Assembly (NCBI RefSeq): GCF_018598175.1
Contig: NZ_JAHESE010000001.1
Span: 558,001-622,000, forward strand
Origin: Dawidia cretensis
GTDB taxonomy: Bacteria > Bacteroidota > Bacteroidia > Cytophagales > Cyclobacteriaceae
Reading direction: 5' to 3'
Length of the DNA: 64,000 bases
Made by a program: the position numbers and the translations under genes. This document shows, piece by piece, positions 53,146 through 62,059 of this stretch. Position 1 is the first letter of the stretch, and each line of letters opens with the position of its first letter. The notes under the pieces are model-generated. The model was not told where the DNA came from and searched no databases. It saw nothing but the letters and a program-made list of their open reading frames with translations.

Positions 53146-53153
53146 TATTTTTG
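53146..53153 (+). promoter_or_regulatory. Candidate -7 element of sodA
   Basis: TATTTTTG exactly matches TAnnTTTG about 108 bases ahead of the start codon; the -33 box is only weakly present. Confidence 0.3.
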
Positions 53154-53260
53154 TCTAAATTTCGCGTGCAGGAAATTCCAGCCTTTATAAAGAAATGTGA
53201 TTTCTCTGGCATGATTTATTACACGACCAACTGTTCCTTCATTTTAAAAGTACTTATCAT

Positions 53261-53992
53261 ATGAAAACTACCCGTAGAGAATTTGTACAACGTACTTTAA
53301 AGGCGACCGCGCTCACCGCCATCGGTGCACCCCTGGCCATCGACGCCCTTGCCGGATCTACTCCCGCCGCGACGGCACCCACCACGGGAGTTGCCGCCGT
53401 CCAGTTCTCGCAGATCGCGTTGCCGTATGCATACAATGCGCTCGAGCCTTCCATTGACGCACAGACCATGGAAATTCACTACACCAAACACCACGCTACC
53501 TATATTAAGAATGTAAACGAGGCGATCGCGGCAGAGAAGATCACGTACGCTTCAGAAAAAGATTTCTTTGCGAACGCCTCTAAGCTTTCTGACAAAGCTC
53601 GAAACAACGGCGGCGGTGCGTGGAACCACAACTTCTTTTGGGAATCGATGAAGCCGGCCGCGGCTGCACCCGGAGGCAAGCTGGCGGACGCGATCAACAG
53701 CTCCTTTGGCTCCATCGATAAATTTAAGGAACAATTCAACGAAGCCGCAACCAAACGATTTGGCTCTGGCTGGGCCTGGCTGGTAAAAGACGGTAGCAAG
53801 TTGAAGATCGGCTCGACACCGAATCAGGACAACCCGCTGATGGACTCCAGCGACTTCAAAGGCACACCCTTGCTCGCCCTCGATGTTTGGGAACACGCCT
53901 ATTATTTGAAATATCAAAACAAACGTCCTGAATACATCACCAACTGGTGGAAAGTGGTGAATTGGGACGAAGTGGCTAAGCGCCTCGCATAA
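53261..53992 (+). CDS. sodA: Superoxide dismutase, Mn type, with Tat signal
   Basis: 243 residues, longer than cytosolic SOD by a 45-residue leader. The start MKTTRREFVQRT carries a twin-arginine motif, so this SOD should be exported to the periplasm. Metal ligands are H73, H123, D208 and H212. The residues that separate Mn from Fe enzymes are Gly in GGGAWNH and Gln189 in PNQDNPLM, both of the Mn type. It would detoxify superoxide outside the cytoplasm. Confidence 0.93.
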   Translation: MKTTRREFVQRTLKATALTAIGAPLAIDALAGSTPAATAPTTGVAAVQFSQIALPYAYNALEPSIDAQTMEIHYTKHHATYIKNVNEAIAAEKITYASEKDFFANASKLSDKARNNGGGAWNHNFFWESMKPAAAAPGGKLADAINSSFGSIDKFKEQFNEAATKRFGSGWAWLVKDGSKLKIGSTPNQDNPLMDSSDFKGTPLLALDVWEHAYYLKYQNKRPEYITNWWKVVNWDEVAKRLA

Positions 53993-54010
53993 TAATATTA
54001 GTTTACAGGG

Positions 54011-54046
54011 AAAGAAGGCTTCTGCAGCAATGTGGAGGCCTTTCTT
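54011..54046 (+). terminator. Weak terminator after sodA
   Basis: AAAGAAGGC and GCCTTTCTT nearly complementary arms with one bulge, between convergent genes. Confidence 0.35.
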
Positions 54047-54055
54047 ATTTATAGA

Positions 54056-56275
54056 TCAATTTAGCTCGTTCAGGATCAGGTCGGTTATATCAAACAATGG
54101 GAATTCGCCGGCATTGTTTAATAGGATCACGGTGTTGCCGTGGTCGGGCTGATGCGCCAGCATGGTTTTGAAACCGAAGTCCGTTCCCGGGTGTAACAAA
54201 ACAGTGTGACGTTTCGATACACGAAATTGGTACCGGTCGATCATCCAGCCATGGCCATAATGAACACCCCAGTCCTGGTAATACGTGCGGGGGATGAACT
54301 GTACGTCCAGCCCGGGCGTGGACTGGTTGTTGCTCCACCGCAGCAAGTCACCGGCTGTCGACGTGATGGCGCCGGCGCCCGTTACGTTGGTCACGGCATA
54401 TGTCGGTTCCTCGACGCCATAGAGATAGCCTTTGGCCAGAGAAGGCTCATGGCCATCCAACGACGTATGGGCCAATGCCAGGGGCGCCGTGATTTTTTCT
54501 TGTAACAATTGTCCAAAGGATTTACCCGAAACTTTTTCTGCTACAAGCGCCAACAACGTGTAGCCGGTGTTGCTGTATAAGAAGTCCGTGCCGGGAGTAA
54601 ATCGGGGAGGCTCACAACCAAAATGGCGAATGACCTCTTCAAGGCTATAGACATGTTGTATAGAATCGATAAAACTGGGATGTGAAGTATAGCCCGGCAA
54701 GCCGGAGGCATGCGTGAGTAGATGTTCAAGTGTGATGCCATGGTGTGGATACCAGGGCAGGAACTTTTGCACAGTATCCTGGTATTGCAAGAGCCCTTTT
54801 TGTTGCAACGCAAAGATTATACGACTGGTAAAGGTCTTGGATAATGATCCGATGCGAAAGACGGTAGTCGTATCGTGCGAACGCTGCGCGGTCTTGTCTG
54901 CATAACCATATCCGCGATGTAGAATAACCTGGCCGTGGTATTGTATGAGAGCAACGCCCTGGAACATTCCTTTTTGATGATATATGCGCAAAACAGAGTC
55001 GACGCGCGCAGCAGGTTGCTTAGGCGAATTTCGCAAGACTGTTTGTACCGATATTTTCAAGGCCGTATAGCCATTGCGCGCTTCGATGTCTGCTGCCAGC
55101 GTGTTATAGTTTACAGAGGATGGCAGAATGTTATACCCTTCCCAGAATGTGCGGCTTGTGTCAGCGGACGACTCCAGGAATCGTCCTGTAGAGGCGCCCG
55201 GCGGAACTGAAGATTGCGCCGCGGTATCGATGCGTGTTATCAAAAAGTCGCTTCGCTCGTCCACTGTTACATCAAAGCTGTAACGCTTGCTGGTGACACG
55301 CGTGCTTTCATCACGGGCTATGTGGTCGAGATACCAGCGACGGCCGAAAGGCCGATAGCGAACGACGGTTCGCTGACGATGTACATCGAGCTGGATGTTG
55401 AGGAGCTTTAAGACCGCACGCTCTGCAGCGTTGCCGGCTTGTACATAGGGTAACCCGCGTGGGCTAAGCTCGTATTCCACCTGTACCAAAGCAAGCGATG
55501 AAGCGCTGAAGAAAATCTTGCCGCGGTATAATCCGTCTTTGATCAGAGGCTTTTGATCAAACGATATTTCATGGACTTCTTCCGTGCCGATGTGGGTGAC
55601 GCCTTCATACGTGAAGTCATGCTTCCGCAGACCGCTTTTGCTAAAAAACAACGTGTTTGGGTTTATCGCCAGGTCCAGCGTCTTTACGGTGCTCACCTTG
55701 GTGCCAATGGCCATGCCTACTCCGTTAAAGGCATGTTCGTCTTCAACCTCACGCGCTTTTCGTACCGTGAGCCGCGCTTCTCCGCCGGAGGATTGGTGTA
55801 AGTCAAAGGCAGCTTCAGAGATATGTATATAGTGGTCGGCTTTACGTGCCGCCAACCGATAAAAGCAAGTCAGTGTACGCGTTCCGCCATGATTTTGTGA
55901 AAGCCGTGCAAGCGCTTGTTGAATCAGCTGGCGGGGGTCGACGGGTGTGATCTCCACAGCCTGGAGTAATACAGTGTCAGGCATCAGCGCCATATCGAGC
56001 ACGCCACCCAAAGACGGCACGGCCATTTTTGCAGGCTGATAACCGATAGATGAAATCAAAGCATGCCGGCCGGCAGCAGAAGGAAGAAGCTTCAAAGAGT
56101 AATGACCATGCTCGTCGCCCAGGGTACCCTCGCCAGTCTCAGGAATGGAGACATGCACAAACGGAATGGGCTGCAGCGTGGCCCGGTCGGTAATTTTTCC
56201 CGAGATCACCTGCGCGTTTGCATGGAAGGCGACAAACAATAACACCAGGAAGAGAAAAACACTCGGCATAGACAC
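54056..56275 (-). CDS. Three-part serine hydrolase: carboxypeptidase-like, beta, and beta-lactamase-family domains
   Basis: 739 residues with a signal peptide (MSMPSVFLFLVLLFVAFHANA). Domains: a carboxypeptidase regulatory-like domain (about 22-105, VISGKITDRATLQPIPFVHV), a middle beta-rich region (about 110-400) resembling the extension of DUF5686-type proteins, and a C-terminal serine beta-lactamase/penicillin-binding fold with S477-L-S-K480 (RIGSLSKTF) and Y567-S-N569; the third motif is HPGTDFG-like. The combined architecture is unusual. Likely periplasmic or outer-membrane facing; it may act on esters or peptides rather than beta-lactams. A leader with a short ORF and terminator precedes it. 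Confidence 0.8.
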   Translation of the reverse strand: MSMPSVFLFLVLLFVAFHANAQVISGKITDRATLQPIPFVHVSIPETGEGTLGDEHGHYSLKLLPSAAGRHALISSIGYQPAKMAVPSLGGVLDMALMPDTVLLQAVEITPVDPRQLIQQALARLSQNHGGTRTLTCFYRLAARKADHYIHISEAAFDLHQSSGGEARLTVRKAREVEDEHAFNGVGMAIGTKVSTVKTLDLAINPNTLFFSKSGLRKHDFTYEGVTHIGTEEVHEISFDQKPLIKDGLYRGKIFFSASSLALVQVEYELSPRGLPYVQAGNAAERAVLKLLNIQLDVHRQRTVVRYRPFGRRWYLDHIARDESTRVTSKRYSFDVTVDERSDFLITRIDTAAQSSVPPGASTGRFLESSADTSRTFWEGYNILPSSVNYNTLAADIEARNGYTALKISVQTVLRNSPKQPAARVDSVLRIYHQKGMFQGVALIQYHGQVILHRGYGYADKTAQRSHDTTTVFRIGSLSKTFTSRIIFALQQKGLLQYQDTVQKFLPWYPHHGITLEHLLTHASGLPGYTSHPSFIDSIQHVYSLEEVIRHFGCEPPRFTPGTDFLYSNTGYTLLALVAEKVSGKSFGQLLQEKITAPLALAHTSLDGHEPSLAKGYLYGVEEPTYAVTNVTGAGAITSTAGDLLRWSNNQSTPGLDVQFIPRTYYQDWGVHYGHGWMIDRYQFRVSKRHTVLLHPGTDFGFKTMLAHQPDHGNTVILLNNAGEFPLFDITDLILNELN

Positions 56276-56382
56276 GACTTTTTATTGAGGATGTCGTCCG
56301 CCATTAAAAAGTTTACCCGCCCCCGCCGTTTAACAAATCCGACGCCCATCACGCCTCCAATCTCCAACTGCCGTAAAACAAA

Positions 56383-56414
56383 GAATCCCCGGTCAGGAAC
56401 AAGACCGGGGATTC
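56383..56414 (-). terminator. Intrinsic terminator in the leader of the serine hydrolase gene
   Basis: GAATCCCCGGTC and GACCGGGGATTC form a perfect 12-bp stem with an 8-base loop. Read on the minus strand it is followed by TTTGTTTT. It lies about 107 bases ahead of the serine hydrolase start and after the short ORF, so it could be an attenuator. Confidence 0.7.
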
Positions 56415-56448
56415 CAAAAATCCTCATTCAAATTTTATCCGTAACTAA

Positions 56449-56496
56449 AATTCCAAGAGGTTTAACCAACCCTAATGCGTGATACACCTTGGAATT
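56449..56496 (-). repeat. 9-base inverted repeat in the same leader
   Basis: AATTCCAAG (56449-56457) and CTTGGAATT (56488-56496) can form a 9-bp stem with a 30-base loop that spans the short ORF stop codon. Confidence 0.5.
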
Positions 56497-56540
56497 GTTA
56501 GTGTACGTTTGATTGATAAAATGTGCTTGGGACTAGACAT
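56472..56540 (-). CDS. 22-codon leader-like ORF with strong Shine-Dalgarno
   Basis: ATG at 56540 opens a 22-residue frame, MSSPKHILSIKRTLTIPRCI plus TH. It is preceded by AAAGGAGGT (56545-56553), 4 bases before the start: a near-perfect Shine-Dalgarno, rare in Bacteroidota. Downstream lie the inverted repeat and the terminator. No family is recognised. It may be a leader peptide for attenuation, part of a small RNA, or chance. Not supported by codon or homology evidence. Confidence 0.35.
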   Translation of the reverse strand: MSSPKHILSIKRTLTIPRCITH

Positions 56541-57061
56541 GGGTACCTCCTTTCTTTTAGTGGGACATGAACTACAGGCGCTGTTCAAATACCTTATGAA
56601 TCCTGGCCAGTAGCCGGCAGCGATCGCTGTCAGGATCATTAACGTTTTTGTAGGGCCAGATTGTTTACGTGCAACCTAATTTTTTGGGTTTTTCTGGCTA
56701 ACACGCGTTTTTTGCAGAATTTGGGGGTAATTCAGACAGTTTTCAGGGGAACCATGCCCAAATAGTTGCGGTGCTTTCTAAGCAAAAGGCCTTTTTTGCG
56801 CAAAAAACGTTTGCCAAAACGTCTTAAAAAGCCAGCACTGACCGAATTTTCTTTTGCAACGTTGTCAGATGGGCAATGACCTTCGGTGTGTCCGCACACA
56901 CGATGTCAACCATTCTCCGCACCGCAACTCTGATAAAACAAAATCCTGATTCGTGAAAAGCAGATTTTTCCTTACACGAATTCATGTAAGAACCGCTTTG
57001 ACGAGCAGGGCAGCGCGCAGTACCGCACCTTTGTATCATCAAAACAACACAAAAGCAACAT
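56541..57061. other. Gene-poor stretch upstream of the secreted 189-residue protein
   Basis: No convincing gene. It holds a perfect 16-base palindrome TTTTTTGCGCAAAAAA (56793-56808) and an inverted pair CTTACA/TGTAAG (about 56971-56990). A 114-residue minus-strand frame here has no family features. Confidence 0.5.
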
Positions 57062-57631
57062 ATGAAATCCAAGATCGCCGTTTTAGCATTTGCCCTCCTG
57101 ACATCCGCCGTAGCACTGGCTGATTCTCCCGCCATCCTGTCTGTAGTATCGACTGCCAACACATACACTGTGTATTACAAAACCAGCGGTACCGGTAAAG
57201 TAAAGATCTCGATTGTGAACGAAGCCAATAAGCTGGTTTACTCCGAAGTATTGAATAACGTAGCGTCTTTCTCTCGTCCCTATAACTTCAGCCAACTGGA
57301 AGAAGGTCAATACACCATCATCCTGGAAGACAAAAACGGTCGCCAGGTAGAAAAAGTAAACTACACGCTGAACCACATTAACAGCGTCGCGAAAGTTACC
57401 CGCCTGCAAGCTGATCCGAACAAATACCTGGTGAGCCTTGCCAACAACGGTAGCGAAAAAGTTCTGGTAAGAATCTACAATGGCGAGCACACCATCCTGC
57501 ACGAACAAACGGTGCAAGTAGACGGCAGCTTCGGCATGGTATACAACCTCGGCCAGGCAAAGCTCGACTCAAACGTGCCCCTGACGTTCGAGATCGTCAC
57601 CAGCAACAAAGTTGAAATGGTAAACTTCTAA
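57062..57631 (+). CDS. Small secreted protein of unknown function
   Basis: 189 residues with a signal peptide (MKSKIAVLAFALLTSAVALA). The mature part consists of two similar beta-sandwich-like halves, each with a V-x-I-x-N or V-R-I-Y-N strand, a G-x-Y or Y-N-L segment and a closing strand, resembling the T9SS C-terminal domain shape without a carrier domain. No catalytic residues. It ends before a strong terminator. Name by recognition is not possible. Confidence 0.7.
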   Translation: MKSKIAVLAFALLTSAVALADSPAILSVVSTANTYTVYYKTSGTGKVKISIVNEANKLVYSEVLNNVASFSRPYNFSQLEEGQYTIILEDKNGRQVEKVNYTLNHINSVAKVTRLQADPNKYLVSLANNGSEKVLVRIYNGEHTILHEQTVQVDGSFGMVYNLGQAKLDSNVPLTFEIVTSNKVEMVNF

Positions 57632-57667
57632 GAATTTCCAATTCGATTCGCATAATTCTTAAAAAAC

Positions 57668-57704
57668 AGAAGCCTCCCCATGCTCAAGGGAGGCTTCTTC
57701 TTTT
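57668..57704 (+). terminator. Intrinsic terminator
   Basis: AGAAGCCTCCC / GGGAGGCTTCT, an 11-bp stem, followed by TCTTTT. Confidence 0.85.
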
Positions 57705-58162
57705 ATAGAAAGTTTCAAGGCGACTTGGTCCGTTGCGTTGCTGGCGCAAAGTTTAATCCCGACAAGAGGCGTGGTTTTAGCACCGGGCCACTCGCGCCAG
57801 TAAACAATACGGTGTCCGCGGGGTGGCCTCATGGTGCCAATTTAACCTGGGCTCTTGCCTCCCTGGATTCAGGCCTGACCCAGGCATGTCCTACTCCTAT
57901 AAAGCGTAGATCATCCGTGGTTCATCTGTGGAACATCTATGGAGGAACCCTGTGGCAGACTCGAAGGATCCCCGGCGAAAAAGGCCTTTTTCCCGTCCCG
58001 GCTTCGACCCGTCCCGCAATTCCTTCCCTCTTCCGCGGAACCCCCGATTCCATATTTTCAAACCAACGAAAATTATTTCAAAACAACCTGTCAAACCTGA
58101 TCCAACAGGTGACTAACAGGTGATCATCAAGTGCGCGGTTGGCACAGTTTGAGCCCCGTCGA
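57705..58162. other. Gene-poor stretch with repeat copy 3
   Basis: No gene is supported. GGCGACTTGGTCC (57719-57731) matches repeat copy 1 with one change; CTGGCGC (57741-57747)/GCGCCAG (57794-57800) form an inverted pair. Three tandem 11-base units of the CATC-x-x-TGG type occupy 57912-57944. A 147-residue plus-strand frame has no family features. Confidence 0.5.
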
Positions 58163-58606
58163 CTATTGGCCAGCCCTAGTTTGCTCAATAGCGCTAACCG
58201 CCGACATCAAAGGCATCAACTTCGCATTTGCCTTTTCATCATCAAAAGTATGCGCCACCGTTTTCCCGTCACCCGTGAACAGGGTTAATGTAGAATGCCG
58301 GGCACCATCATACTCCCGCGCCTGCGAGGGAGATTTCAGCACAGGGATTTCAGAAAGAGACACGCCGCGGAGGCTTTTTTGCACAGCCGCCCACTCCTCC
58401 GGCGTTACAAGCCGGCGCGACGCACGTTGCTCACGTCCGGAGATGGTCGTAATGACACTGTCCGCGGTGATAACAATGTGTTTTTGGAAACCACGCGTCA
58501 ACGAGTTGTATTCAACGCGACCAATTTTCTGTGAAGATTTGCATTGCATCAAAGCCATGGCCAATGTAAAAAGGAAAGCGGTCGACCCGCATCGGATAGT
58601 TTTCAT
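58163..58606 (-). CDS. Hypothetical lipoprotein
   Basis: 147 residues with a lipoprotein signal ending at a cysteine (ALMQC, residue 22), so membrane anchored. The mature part (QKIGRVEYNSLTRGFQKHIVITADSVITTISG...) is beta-rich and includes a TPEEWAAVQKSL helix. Similar small lipoproteins are frequent in Bacteroidota, without known function. Confidence 0.7.
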   Translation of the reverse strand: MKTIRCGSTAFLFTLAMALMQCKSSQKIGRVEYNSLTRGFQKHIVITADSVITTISGREQRASRRLVTPEEWAAVQKSLRGVSLSEIPVLKSPSQAREYDGARHSTLTLFTGDGKTVAHTFDDEKANAKLMPLMSAVSAIEQTRAGQ

Positions 58607-58644
58607 GCCCGCAAGATATCAAACAAACCGCAACAGCTGAGGCA

Positions 58645-58698
58645 AAAAGAAAACCTCCGGGTCGTCCAGCGCAAGCGCTAATGATGACACCGGAGGTT
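58645..58698 (-). terminator. Long structured terminator of the protease gene
   Basis: AACCTCCGG (58652-58660) / CCGGAGGTT (58690-58698) outer stem continues inside through GTCGTC/GATGAC to AGCGC-AA-GCGCT. Read on the minus strand it ends in TTTTCTTTTT. Confidence 0.8.
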
Positions 58699-58718
58699 AA
58701 AGGATTTTGACTATTCTA

Positions 58719-61679
58719 TTATTCCTTCAAAAACTTCTCGCGAATCAGCCCCTTATCTGTCGACACCGATAAAATATACATCCCTGTTGGCAGCGATGAC
58801 ACATCCACCGATCGCTCCTCTCGCTGCACATACGGCACGGCCGCACCCGCCAGATTATTGATCTGCAGCGCACGAATGACAACACCTTCTTCCAATTCAA
58901 GCGTCAGTTGATCTTTTACCGGATTCGGATAAATGCGATGCGTCAATATACTTGCCTCTTCCGGAAGCGCAATCTCGCCGCGATCCGTTTTAGCCAGGCC
59001 ACTACCGCCGGTAATATTGACCGTATAATCTTCCACCTCGCCATAAGCGAAAGTCTCGCAGTAACTCGGCACGCCATTATACTTCATAGACACGCGCAAT
59101 CGGGTAGCGCCGGCGGTAACGGTAGAAGGCACCGTAAACGAGCCGCTCACGGGAGTGGCCGTGGTCGCATTGCGGAACCACACGCGCTCACCACTGTCGG
59201 CAAAATCACCATCGCGGTTGTAGTCGATCCACGCGGCGTAGGCTTCGCTATACGAGGTGCCCGTCCAGGTAGGAGTGACCGTGATGGTGTAAGACGAGCC
59301 TGCGTTAAGGGTTGTTGAGTGGCTGGTAAAATTGCCATAGCCGCCGTTTGAACCGCTTAAATTATTAATAGTACCGAGCTGTACGCGACCAATGTATTCA
59401 TCGGCAACGCTATTGCCGCGCGAGGCACAATAAGAAGGGCCAGCACTGAGCGTGGTAAAGTTGACGGAAGCGCTGTAAGCCGAAGTGGTCGTGCCACAGA
59501 CGCTGCGTACCTGCGCCTCGTACGCCGTCTGCGATGCAAGTGCGCTTAGCGTAATGGTCGTAGCGCCCGTAGATACGGTTGTCCACGTAGAGGCGCTGGT
59601 GGCCCGGTACTGTACGTTGTATGTAGCATTGGCCACCGCGTTCCAGCTCAGCGTTGCGCCGGAAGTAGTAACACCGGATGCTGCAAGTCCGGTGGGGGTA
59701 GTAGCATTACAGGTCACCGGACCTGTCGTAATGGTAAAGTTAGTGTTGGAGATATCATAGAAGATATTGTCGGCAGCTTCCACTTTAATACGTGCCGTGG
59801 TTGTCGCGAGTGTCGGAACAGTAATAGCTTGCGAGCCGTCGTTGGGTGTACCGACCACCAGCGTAGTGGGATAGGTAAAACCACCATCTGTCGAAAGCAG
59901 AATGTTTACCGTCGCAGAGTTTACCGGGGCTACGTTTGTGCTGGCCACATTCCAGGTAACGGTCTGTGCGCTGCCCGCGGCCCACGTCGTGGCGGCTGTA
60001 GGAAACGTGATAACAAAAGGCCCCGCCGTACCGTTGACCGTTACGCGCATGAGATCTTCTGCCGTCTGGCCACCGCCGGCTTTGTTGTCCCGTACGGTTA
60101 ATGCGAAGTTGAGCGTACGGGCTACCGACGGTACAACTTCCCACGTCGGCGTCAGGTTGTTGTTGACTACGTCGCTGATGCGCGGGAAATAACGGTCGGG
60201 GGAAGTGGTTCCTTCCCACGAGCGGAACATTGGGCCCACGGTACGGGTGGAGGTCGGTGCCGAGTTGGAGTTCGGATTACCCGGGTCGTTCTGTTCCCAT
60301 GCGAAGGTAATGGCATCGCCGTCGGGGTCTGTGCCTTGTCCGCGTAGTACAAAGGCGGTCGAGCGCGGAATAGTATAATCCGCGCCGGCGTTTGCCGCCG
60401 GCGGGTTGTTGGTCAGGTTAATAATTTGCGCACAGCCCGAGCTGTTACCGGATTGTACGTTCGCCGAGATGTCGCGGATGTTTACATAGTGGAAGTAGGC
60501 ATCGCTGTTGTTCTGCACGTTGGCGGCGCAGATGCCGGCATAGCTCATGATCGTGCTGCCGCTACCGGGCTCTACTTCGGTCAAACCACTGCCACTGCGA
60601 CAGGACGAATTGCTTTGCGTATGATAGCCACCAAACTGGTGACCCATTTCATGGGCCACATAGTCGATGTCAAATGCATCGCCCGTAGGATTGGAGCTGC
60701 CGGTAAAGCCGCTGCCTTTGCTGCCCGTAGTACACACACAACCGATGCACCCGGCGTTGCCGCCACCGGTGGTGTTGAAGTTGTGACCGATATCGTAGTT
60801 GGCATTGCCGATCGCGGCGTCGATCACTTGTTGTGTTTTAGTGTTCCACTCGTTTGACCACGGGTCGGTGGTTGTACTGCCATGATAAATGATGAGGTTG
60901 TTGTTCGGAACGATCTCCATCGTAATAGAAAGATCGCGTTCATACACACCGTTCACGCGCGTCATGCTCACGTTCATTTGGGCGAGGATGTTGGCTTTCT
61001 TTTGCGCGTCAGTGCCCGTGCCGGCAAACAGGTTGCCATACTCGGCTGTACAGGACAAGGCAAGTCGGTATTTGCGCAGCTTGCGGTCGTTGGTGCTAAG
61101 AGGCGTTGGCGCCGCCGTGCGGCCCGAAAATACATTCGCTTCATCGGTGTAACACGTAAAGCTCGTCTCGCGGGTCACATCGGCACGACGGTATACAGTA
61201 TATAACGAACGGTCCTCGGTATAGGGATCGATGTAATACTGGTGGTCATGATCGCTGGAAAGCACCATACCGTGAAACCCCGTTTGATTGGACACGCTAA
61301 ACCGAATGGTCGCAGAAGGCTCATCGATGCCCTGTCCCGCGTACGATTTAATGCCCGGGTACTTTGCCGCTAAGTCGGGATGCAGCACGGAAGCTTCGAC
61401 CACGCGATAGCGCTTCAGCGTACCGTGTGGATCAGGAAAGCTGACGATCAGATCAACTCGCCCGGCGGACAAGCCCCGTATAGGGGCCTTGTTGACCTCT
61501 TGTTGAAAGCCGGAAAAATCGAGGGCAAACACCTGGTGTGCCGACGGTTCCGCACGACGTGCTGCGAGTGGCTTTTCCAACGGAGGCTCTGAGGACTGGG
61601 TCCAGTACGTTTTTGTTTGGGCCATGCCCAACGTAGCCGTCAAAGAAAAGACAGCGATAAATAGTAGTTTCTTCTTCAT
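58719..61679 (-). CDS. Secreted metzincin-type zinc metalloprotease with Fn3, GEVED and T9SS domains
   Basis: Start set at ATG 61679 (986 residues), with signal peptide MKKKLLFIAVFSLTATLGMAQ; an upstream in-frame ATG would add 23 residues without reason. A propeptide region precedes the M12B/reprolysin-like catalytic domain, whose zinc motif HEMGHQFGGYH is at residues 343-353 and whose Met-turn is STIMSYAG. Next come an Ig/PKD-like region, a fibronectin type III domain (TPTGLAASGVTTSGATLSW), a GEVED domain (AYAAWIDYNRDGDFADSGE) and a T9SS type A tail (YPNPVKDQLTLELEEG). It degrades extracellular protein. Confidence 0.95.
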   Translation of the reverse strand: MKKKLLFIAVFSLTATLGMAQTKTYWTQSSEPPLEKPLAARRAEPSAHQVFALDFSGFQQEVNKAPIRGLSAGRVDLIVSFPDPHGTLKRYRVVEASVLHPDLAAKYPGIKSYAGQGIDEPSATIRFSVSNQTGFHGMVLSSDHDHQYYIDPYTEDRSLYTVYRRADVTRETSFTCYTDEANVFSGRTAAPTPLSTNDRKLRKYRLALSCTAEYGNLFAGTGTDAQKKANILAQMNVSMTRVNGVYERDLSITMEIVPNNNLIIYHGSTTTDPWSNEWNTKTQQVIDAAIGNANYDIGHNFNTTGGGNAGCIGCVCTTGSKGSGFTGSSNPTGDAFDIDYVAHEMGHQFGGYHTQSNSSCRSGSGLTEVEPGSGSTIMSYAGICAANVQNNSDAYFHYVNIRDISANVQSGNSSGCAQIINLTNNPPAANAGADYTIPRSTAFVLRGQGTDPDGDAITFAWEQNDPGNPNSNSAPTSTRTVGPMFRSWEGTTSPDRYFPRISDVVNNNLTPTWEVVPSVARTLNFALTVRDNKAGGGQTAEDLMRVTVNGTAGPFVITFPTAATTWAAGSAQTVTWNVASTNVAPVNSATVNILLSTDGGFTYPTTLVVGTPNDGSQAITVPTLATTTARIKVEAADNIFYDISNTNFTITTGPVTCNATTPTGLAASGVTTSGATLSWNAVANATYNVQYRATSASTWTTVSTGATTITLSALASQTAYEAQVRSVCGTTTSAYSASVNFTTLSAGPSYCASRGNSVADEYIGRVQLGTINNLSGSNGGYGNFTSHSTTLNAGSSYTITVTPTWTGTSYSEAYAAWIDYNRDGDFADSGERVWFRNATTATPVSGSFTVPSTVTAGATRLRVSMKYNGVPSYCETFAYGEVEDYTVNITGGSGLAKTDRGEIALPEEASILTHRIYPNPVKDQLTLELEEGVVIRALQINNLAGAAVPYVQREERSVDVSSLPTGMYILSVSTDKGLIREKFLKE

Positions 61680-61848
61680 AACATGTATCGGTTTAGTTAC
61701 TAAACAATATACCCAATAAGCCAGGAAGAAACATCGCAGTAGCGACATACTTTACTTTTATTCGATCAATGACATGTATATATTTTCAAAGTATATTATA
61801 CCTGAGAAGTAAGGTATACGAGAAATAAGGTATTTAACGGGTACACCT

Positions 61849-61905
61849 GACACGATTCTATCGGGGTGCCTGCCATGGTGCCAGTTTTCAGACTGGCGTA
61901 GTGTT
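61849..61905. repeat. Dispersed structured repeat, copy 2
   Basis: GCCAGT-TTTCAGACTGGC (61880-61897) matches copy 1 at 1174-1191 in all but one base, with GACAC (61849) and GTGTT (61901) as an outer pair. It lies in the 380-base gap between the protease and the sigma factor genes, where no gene is seen. The rest of that gap is AT-rich and must contain both promoters. Confidence 0.55.
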
Positions 61906-62059
61906 CGCATCGTGGCGGATGCTCACCGCCCAGCACACAGTCCAGGAATAAGCATTATTCCAGCAATCGATTGATGCGTTTCAAAAGTTTAAAAATTCCT
62001 TAACCTGACATTCGCCCTTCCATCCTTTTTATTTGGGTTATTTGGACGTCTGAATAGTC

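Noticed and set aside
56206-56427. 73-codon minus-strand frame running into the serine hydrolase start
   Set aside because: Passes through the terminator hairpin and has no family features.
56824-57168. 114-codon minus-strand frame upstream of the secreted protein
   Set aside because: Overlaps the start of a better-supported gene on the other strand; unusual composition.
57680-58123. 147-codon plus-strand frame after the secreted protein
   Set aside because: Begins within a terminator and contains tandem repeats; no family features.
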